DNA of 64,000 nt from positions 62,001 through 126,000 of the forward strand of contig NZ_JANHLC010000007.1 of NCBI RefSeq assembly GCF_028682395.1, read 5' to 3'. The position numbers and the translations under genes were made by a program. Origin of the DNA: Pseudomonas putida (lineage in GTDB: Bacteria > Pseudomonadota > Gammaproteobacteria > Pseudomonadales > Pseudomonadaceae). This document shows positions 59,806 to 64,000 of the stretch, piece after piece (within the stretch, counting starts at the first letter, position 1; every line of letters begins with the position of its first letter). The notes below the pieces were generated by a model that saw nothing but the letters and a program-made list of their open reading frames with translations, was not told the origin of the DNA and did not search any database.

Positions 59806-60906
59806 TTACAGCCGTCCGCGTATACCGCGACGCATGTCATCACTGTTTTTCAGGACGGAGCTGGACTGGTAGAAACTGGCCGGTTGCAAGCGTTCCCACA
59901 GCCCGCCAATGCCCTGTTCGCGACCCAGCGCGTCCTGGCGAATCAGCCACTGCTCGACGGTCTTAATCCGGTTGGGGTGGATCTCGTCCAGCAGGGCGTA
60001 GTCGCGGCGGATAATGTCGTATTTCCACATGTTCCAGAAGCCAGTGAAGTTGTCGCGAAAGCTCATCGTGCTCTTGTCTTGCGGGTCGGCGTTGTAACCG
60101 GCAGGGCGGTCCACCATGGGCTTGAGCGGCCCTTCGAAATACTGATCGAGGGCGGTGTCGATGTATTGCGCAGGGTGCCCGGTGACCTGGGTAAAGGCCG
60201 CAGCCAGGTCGGCATAGCGAACCGGCTCGATGGCCACTTCCAGATTCATCCCGTTGGCCCGCTCGGGGTTATCGAACAGCCAGCGCACGTAATAAGCACA
60301 ATCCTCCAGCGCGACATGCGCCACCGCGCCTTCGCCAAGCGGCGTTCGCCAGGTCAGTACGCCGTCTTCGATTGCGGGTGTCATTGGGGTCATGGGGGAA
60401 AACGCCATTTCCATATATGGCCCAGTCGTGAAGACCGCCGCGCCCATCACCCGCTCATTGGCCGGGTTCTGCGCCAGGATCCATTCGCCGATCCGACCCT
60501 TGCCGTCGTAATGACCCGTGCGAAATTTCGAATCGTAGCCGGACTTTTTCAGCACGTAGTCGAGGTTGCCGTAGACGAAGAATTTGATGCCTTCCTCAAT
60601 GGCGATTTCATAGGCGCGGATCGCCCAGAACATCTCGGTTTTTTCCCCGGTGTTGAACCCGTCGATATTGATATAGGCGCCGTCACATTGACGAAAGCCT
60701 TCGCGAAGTACGGCTTCATCGGCAAATGTGCCTTCGAGAATCGCCACATTCCCCAGCGCCAGCAACGCCTGTGCTCGCGTGGAACTGGCGTCTCGGCTCA
60801 GGGCGAGCACCTCGTATTTCCCGTCCGCGACCAGGCCGCGTACAACCGGGGTTCCCTGGGCGCCGGTGGCGCCGATCACAAAAATTTTGCGGGTGCTGAA
60901 CGACAT
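59806..60906 (-). CDS. NmrA-like NAD(P)-binding protein
   Basis: A 366-residue NmrA/HSCARG-type atypical SDR. The dinucleotide motif is VIGATGAQGTPV (GxxGxxG at residues 12-18), followed by LALSRDASS. The usual active-site Tyr-Lys pair is not evident; these proteins are often NADPH sensors or reductases of quinones and redox-active compounds. An unusually long C-terminal part (about residues 270-366) is rich in Trp, Arg and Asp. The gene lies downstream of an HxlR regulator, with a palindrome (60965-60982) in front of it. Confidence 0.87.
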   Translation of the reverse strand: MSFSTRKIFVIGATGAQGTPVVRGLVADGKYEVLALSRDASSTRAQALLALGNVAILEGTFADEAVLREGFRQCDGAYINIDGFNTGEKTEMFWAIRAYEIAIEEGIKFFVYGNLDYVLKKSGYDSKFRTGHYDGKGRIGEWILAQNPANERVMGAAVFTTGPYMEMAFSPMTPMTPAIEDGVLTWRTPLGEGAVAHVALEDCAYYVRWLFDNPERANGMNLEVAIEPVRYADLAAAFTQVTGHPAQYIDTALDQYFEGPLKPMVDRPAGYNADPQDKSTMSFRDNFTGFWNMWKYDIIRRDYALLDEIHPNRIKTVEQWLIRQDALGREQGIGGLWERLQPASFYQSSSVLKNSDDMRRGIRGRL

Positions 60907-61301
60907 GACTCACTCCATTACTCAACGAGATATCGGCGAAAGCGCTGTTTAACGCCAGTAAAATCAGTAACTCTAATTACTGAAGTAACATACTCTTATC
61001 ATTGTAGTGATTGGCTGGCAAGCGTTTGATCGCGAAGGACGCCGTAGCTGTTGGCTCGTACGGGGCCGAGGGACGTGGAGTGATTGCAGCGGTTTGATCG
61101 TCAGCGAACGGCGAAGGGCCGGCTGATAGGTCTGGAGGGGGGCAGGGCAAGCGAAGTCGGGTGGGCCAGGCTCGAGTTCACGGCACATAGGGTTCCCATG
61201 GGCAAGCCTGAAGTCGCGTGAGTGGCTGATTCGGGTTTCTCGGGGCAGACCGACTTGGGCGCGGCGTAGAAGTGCTTTGCGCACCTGCGCCGTGTTGCGC
61301 G
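60907..61301. other. Promoter region of the NmrA-like gene
   Basis: About 395 bases without a gene. The part nearest the NmrA-like start (60940-61010) is AT-rich and holds the candidate operators described separately; the remainder shows nothing recognisable. Confidence 0.4.
60965..60999. promoter_or_regulatory. Candidate HxlR operator in front of the NmrA-like gene
   Basis: CAGTAA at 60965-60970 and TTACTG at 60977-60982 form an inverted repeat with 6 bases between. CTCTTAT at 60993-60999 repeats the arm of the palindrome in front of the HxlR gene (61867-61883); over 15 bases I count 11 matches. Confidence 0.45.
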
Positions 61302-61847
61302 CTATTCGCCAGGCGCAAGCGTGGGCGGAGGGGCTGCGTCGTCAGTGTCGAGAGGGGCGCGCTCAAGATGGGACAGGCGCCAGCGCACCAGATCGTCAGC
61401 GCCCGGCCCGGCAGTGACCGCCACATCGGCAGCCGACAGCAGTTCGCCGGTGTGCTGGTCGACAAAGCGGCTGCGCACTGGCGCGCCGGTCTTGCGGTTG
61501 ACAAACACCAGCGGCGGCTGGGCTGTGCCGCAGACGCCGAGGGCGTCGCCCAGCTGGGCAAGGACCGGCATCAGCGCCGCGACCTGAGTACCCTTGGCGG
61601 TCAGCAGGTATTCATAGCGCTCCGGTTTGACCTGGTAGCGGCGCCGGGTCACCAGGCCGCTGGCTTCCAGGTGCTTGAGCCGATCGCTCAGCGTGGCATT
61701 GGTGATGCCCGTGGAGCGCCGGAAGTCTTCGTAGCGGCTGATGCCCAAGGTGAGGTCGCGCAGGATCAGCAGCCCCCAGCGATCGCCCATGGCCGCGAGC
61801 GCGCCGGCGATCGAGCACACCATCCCGTCAAAACCCTTTGAGCGCAT
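61302..61847 (-). CDS. HxlR-family transcriptional regulator
   Basis: A 181-residue HxlR regulator. The winged helix reads CSIAGALAAMGDRWGLLILRD, FRRSTGITNATLSDRLKHLE and GLVTRRRYQ, the standard HxlR core with the conserved Cys at the start that often senses redox stress (VCSIAG). An extended C-terminal tail ends in PPPTLAPGE. The ATG at 61847 has AAGGAG nine bases upstream; the longer frame from TTG 61865 overlaps the ribosome site. It precedes the NmrA-like gene on the same strand; the partial match between the palindrome at 61867 and the half-site at 60993 suggests it controls both promoters. Confidence 0.9.
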   Translation of the reverse strand: MRSKGFDGMVCSIAGALAAMGDRWGLLILRDLTLGISRYEDFRRSTGITNATLSDRLKHLEASGLVTRRRYQVKPERYEYLLTAKGTQVAALMPVLAQLGDALGVCGTAQPPLVFVNRKTGAPVRSRFVDQHTGELLSAADVAVTAGPGADDLVRWRLSHLERAPLDTDDAAPPPTLAPGE

Positions 61848-61866
61848 CTCCGCGTACTCCTTCAAG

Positions 61867-61883
61867 GCTCTTATGATAAGAGC
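61867..61883. promoter_or_regulatory. Perfect palindrome before the HxlR gene
   Basis: GCTCTTATGATAAGAGC is an 8+1+8 base palindrome about 20 bp upstream of the HxlR ATG, the expected place and form of an autoregulatory operator. Confidence 0.6.
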
Positions 61884-61967
61884 TATAAATGGGCCAGTAT
61901 GGAAGCCGCGCGGTGAATAGGCAAATGGCGAGCCTGAGGGGAGAAACCGTCTTCTTTGGCCTTGATA

Positions 61968-61996
61968 AAAAGGCTCGACAGGCTGTCGAGCCTTTT
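61968..61996. terminator. Strong terminator without an adjacent gene end
   Basis: AAAAGGCTCGACAG at 61968-61981 pairs perfectly with CTGTCGAGCCTTTT at 61983-61996 around one base. Fourteen-base stem. It sits between the HxlR start (minus) and azlC (plus), where no gene ends, so it may guard against read-through or mark a lost gene. Confidence 0.65.
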
Positions 61997-62293
61997 CGGT
62001 TTTGCGCTAGAGCAACCACGGTTTCACACAATGACGAACAACCGCGAACCGCCCCGAACCAGCGGTTGCTCGAGCCAGCTCGTCACGCTGGCCCTGCTGC
62101 GTTTTATTGGTCGAGGATGTATTCGCTTAGCGAATTTATATGTCGCGAATAATGCGCTTTGCTGATGCTTGCGCCCGGGCGATAGTATCGGCCCGCCGCA
62201 TCCACGCAAGTGGGGCGGTGTCGGTAGGCAATCTGGCATTTCGGACTCGGTTTACCCCCGGGACGACAGCTACCCTGTGACGGAGGTTGTGTT
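61997..62293. other. azlC upstream region with repeated GCGAAT
   Basis: No gene seen. ATTCGC at 62121-62126 and GCGAAT at 62130-62135 form an inverted repeat with 3 bases between, and another GCGAAT lies at 62145-62150. The first pair fits the T-N11-A pattern of LysR sites; the region is AT-rich, so this is the likely azlC promoter. Confidence 0.45.
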
Positions 62294-63010
62294 TTGTTAT
62301 CGATTGAAAAGGGTGCGGCCAGGCTGCAACGCGATGATGTGCTGGCGGGCTTCAAGAAGCTGCTGCCCATTTCTGTTTTTGTGGTGATTTTTGGCGTGGC
62401 CTTCGGCCTGGCGGCGGTACAGACCGGCCTGGACGAAGTGTCGATCCTGTCCATGAGCACCCTGGTGTTTGCCGGTGCGTCGCAGTTTGCCGTGCTCAAG
62501 CTGTGGGGCACGCAGGTGCCCCTGGTGCCGCTGATGGTGACGGTCTTTGCGGTCAATGCCCGCCATTTGCTGATGGGCGCGACGCTCTATCCCTGGTTGC
62601 GCGAGCTGCCCCGGGCCAAGCGCTATGGCGTGATGCTGGTGGTGTCCGACGCCAACTGGGCCATGGCCATGCAGGCCTTTGCCCGTGGCGAGGCGGGCTT
62701 GGGACTGGTCCTGGGGGGCGGATTGGCGCTGTGGTCGACCTGGATCCTGGGCACCTGGCTGGGCCTGTACTTTGGCAGCGCCATCCGCGACCCGGTGAGC
62801 CTGGGGCTGGATATGGTGATGGGCTGTTTTCTGCTGGCCATGGTGATTGGCGGGCAGAAGAATCTGCGCATTCTGGTGATCTGGTGCGTGGCCGCCGCTT
62901 CGTCCCTGCTGGCCTACTGGTACTTGCCAGAGAACAGCCATGTGGTGGTCGGGGCATTGGCGGGCGGCATTCTGGGCGCGTTCTGGGTGGAGAAGAAAAT
63001 TGAACATTGA
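62294..63010 (+). CDS. azlC: AzlC-type branched-chain amino-acid exporter, large subunit
   Basis: A 238-residue inner-membrane protein of the AzlC/YgaZ family that exports branched-chain amino acids together with AzlD. About seven membrane segments. LPISVFVVIFGVAFGLAAVQ and LVFAGASQFAVLKLWG are typical blocks, and FAVNARHLLMGATLYPWLRE is the family signature. The start is TTG with GGAGG seven bases upstream. The stop overlaps azlD by 11 bases, giving coupled translation. Confidence 0.9.
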   Translation: MLSIEKGAARLQRDDVLAGFKKLLPISVFVVIFGVAFGLAAVQTGLDEVSILSMSTLVFAGASQFAVLKLWGTQVPLVPLMVTVFAVNARHLLMGATLYPWLRELPRAKRYGVMLVVSDANWAMAMQAFARGEAGLGLVLGGGLALWSTWILGTWLGLYFGSAIRDPVSLGLDMVMGCFLLAMVIGGQKNLRILVIWCVAAASSLLAYWYLPENSHVVVGALAGGILGAFWVEKKIEH

Positions 63011-63308
63011 AACCACGGGGCACGGCCCGCTGATCATTGTTGCCGTCATGGCCCTGGTGACCCTGGCCACGCGTTGGGGCGGCGTCTTTATCATGTCGTT
63101 CGTGCCCATCGGGTATCGCGTGCAGTTGTTTATCAGCGCGATGTCCGGCTCGGTGCTGGTTGCGCTGCTCACGCCCCTGGCTGTGGCGGGCGACAATGGC
63201 GCGCGCCTGGCCCTGCTCAGTACGGCAGTGGTGATGTTGCTGGTGAAAAAGCCGTTGCCAGCGATTGCTGCCGGTATTGTCGCGGCGGCGCTGGTCAGGG
63301 CGTTCTGA
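63000..63308 (+). CDS. azlD: AzlD-type branched-chain amino-acid exporter, small subunit
   Basis: A 102-residue inner-membrane protein with about three to four membrane segments; it forms the partner of AzlC (YgaZ/YgaH pair). VAVMALVTLATRWGGVFIMS near the start carries the family T-x-R motif, and LISAMSG-type residues follow. The start is TTG at 63000 inside azlC, with GGAG upstream. The end overlaps the convergent LysR gene by 14 bases. Confidence 0.87.
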   Translation: MNIETTGHGPLIIVAVMALVTLATRWGGVFIMSFVPIGYRVQLFISAMSGSVLVALLTPLAVAGDNGARLALLSTAVVMLLVKKPLPAIAAGIVAAALVRAF

Positions 63309-64000
63309 GCGACGCCCCGGGCCGGGCGACGGACTCGCCTGGCGCCCCGCTGGACGGCAAGTGTTCAAGCAGCCACGCGCAAAAACTGCGGGCACTCTCC
63401 TCGCTGTCGCGGTGGGTCAACAGGGCCCAGTTCGGACCGCGCACGGTCTGCTCCACCAACGGCTGCAGCAGCCCATTGGCGCGGGCCTGCTGGCTCAACA
63501 ACTGGCTGACCAGGGCGATGCCGAGCCCGGCGCAGGCGGCATCCAGCAGCAGGCCCGGGTCGGAGAAGTTCAGCCCCTGAGCCTGCTGGCCGACCGCGAT
63601 ACCGGTTTGCACCGCCCAATGATTCCAGTCCATTTCCCGCTCGCCATGCAAGGTGGCGCGCTGGGCCGCGGGTACGGTCAGCAGGCTTGGGTGGCATGCC
63701 GGGTAGAGGCGGTCGGCATGCAGTACCCTGAAGCTGCACTCGGCCTGGGAGCTGATGTCGTCACGCAGGGCGATATCGATGGTCTGGGTGGTCATGTCCG
63801 GTACTTCATCGGTGCTGTAGATCCATAGATCCACCTCTGGATGTCGTTGGCGAAAATCCCCCAGACGTGGCAATAGCCAATGGCGGGCAAAGGCCGGCGT
63901 CGTGTTGAGCACCAGTTGGTTGGGTTTCTGGTATTGCCCCAGGCGACGAATGCCCACGGCCAGTTGCTGGAGCAGGGCCTGGGTGGTGCTGAGTAGGTCG
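63295..64000 (-). CDS. LysR-family regulator, C-terminal part (runs off the window end)
   Basis: The reverse frame stays open from the stop at 63295 to the window end (235 codons). It reads LVLNTTPAFARHWLLPRLGD, QTIDIALRDDI, and ACAGLGIALVSQLLSQQARA, the effector domain of GcvA-like LysR proteins; the helix-turn-helix lies outside. Unread residues before it (DLLSTTQALLQQLAVGIRRL) are the linker helix. It converges with azlD. Confidence 0.85.
   Translation of the reverse strand, partial: DLLSTTQALLQQLAVGIRRLGQYQKPNQLVLNTTPAFARHWLLPRLGDFRQRHPEVDLWIYSTDEVPDMTTQTIDIALRDDISSQAECSFRVLHADRLYPACHPSLLTVPAAQRATLHGEREMDWNHWAVQTGIAVGQQAQGLNFSDPGLLLDAACAGLGIALVSQLLSQQARANGLLQPLVEQTVRGPNWALLTHRDSEESARSFCAWLLEHLPSSGAPGESVARPGASLRTP

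Noticed and set aside
1..64000. tRNA, rRNA or CRISPR array
   Set aside because: No cloverleaf with conserved TTCGA arm, no rRNA-like stretch and no regularly spaced direct repeats were found while reading the window.

Overview
The window looks like chromosomal DNA from a Pseudomonas of the fluorescens/putida type. The reasons are high GC, the glcDEFG-glcB-glcA order, an MdeA/MdeR pair, a FecI-FecR-siderophore receptor trio, many LysR and Lrp regulators, and strong hairpin terminators. No rRNA, tRNA or CRISPR array was recognised. All identifications come from reading the sequence and recalled family knowledge; no database was searched.

Layout. 0-3.1 kb: methionine gamma-lyase (cut by the window edge) with an Lrp regulator, a LysE exporter with its own Lrp regulator, and an SDR. 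3.3-7.3 kb: cell-surface signalling iron uptake (receptor, FecR anti-sigma, FecI sigma). 7.5-11.5 kb: cytochrome c, a broken luciferase-like monooxygenase, GST, LysR, aromatic-acid-type MFS. 12-16.3 kb: carboxynorspermidine dehydrogenase and decarboxylase, GNAT, diguanylate cyclase. 16.7-21.5 kb: SDR remnant, SRPBCC protein, SDR, TrmK with an overlapping P-loop protein, a second diguanylate cyclase. 21.5-25.1 kb: an accessory block with a secreted ubiquitin-autotransporter fusion and two AT-rich orphan genes. 25.2-26.1 kb: a DUF2846 lipoprotein and a 53-residue DUF2986 protein. 26.3-35.8 kb: the complete glycolate/glyoxylate locus with divergent GlcC. 35.9-41.6 kb: a methyltransferase and a purine-deaminase/transport group. 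42.2-50.7 kb: a defence island with an undescribed-looking radical SAM - DUF6375 - nuclease/STAND ATPase operon, then a Kiwa system (KwaA/KwaB), bounded by related short repeats and an IS5-type transposase fragment. 50.7-64 kb: SmvA-like MFS, LysR, MDR, amidase plus MHS transporter with a two-domain Lrp regulator, GNAT, GFA, NmrA-like plus HxlR, AzlC/AzlD and a LysR cut by the window end.

Two features deserve most attention. First, at 21538-22785 a signal peptide is followed by a domain that I count as 60 of 69 residues identical to eukaryotic ubiquitin, and then by what reads as an autotransporter beta-barrel. It lacks the terminal Gly-Gly and has the Ile44 and Val70 patch positions replaced by charged residues. 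Second, the three-gene operon at 42679-48049 couples a radical SAM enzyme and a small DUF6375-type protein to a 1344-residue protein with an Mrr-like nuclease motif and a STAND-type NTPase. It sits directly beside Kiwa and matches no defence system I can name.
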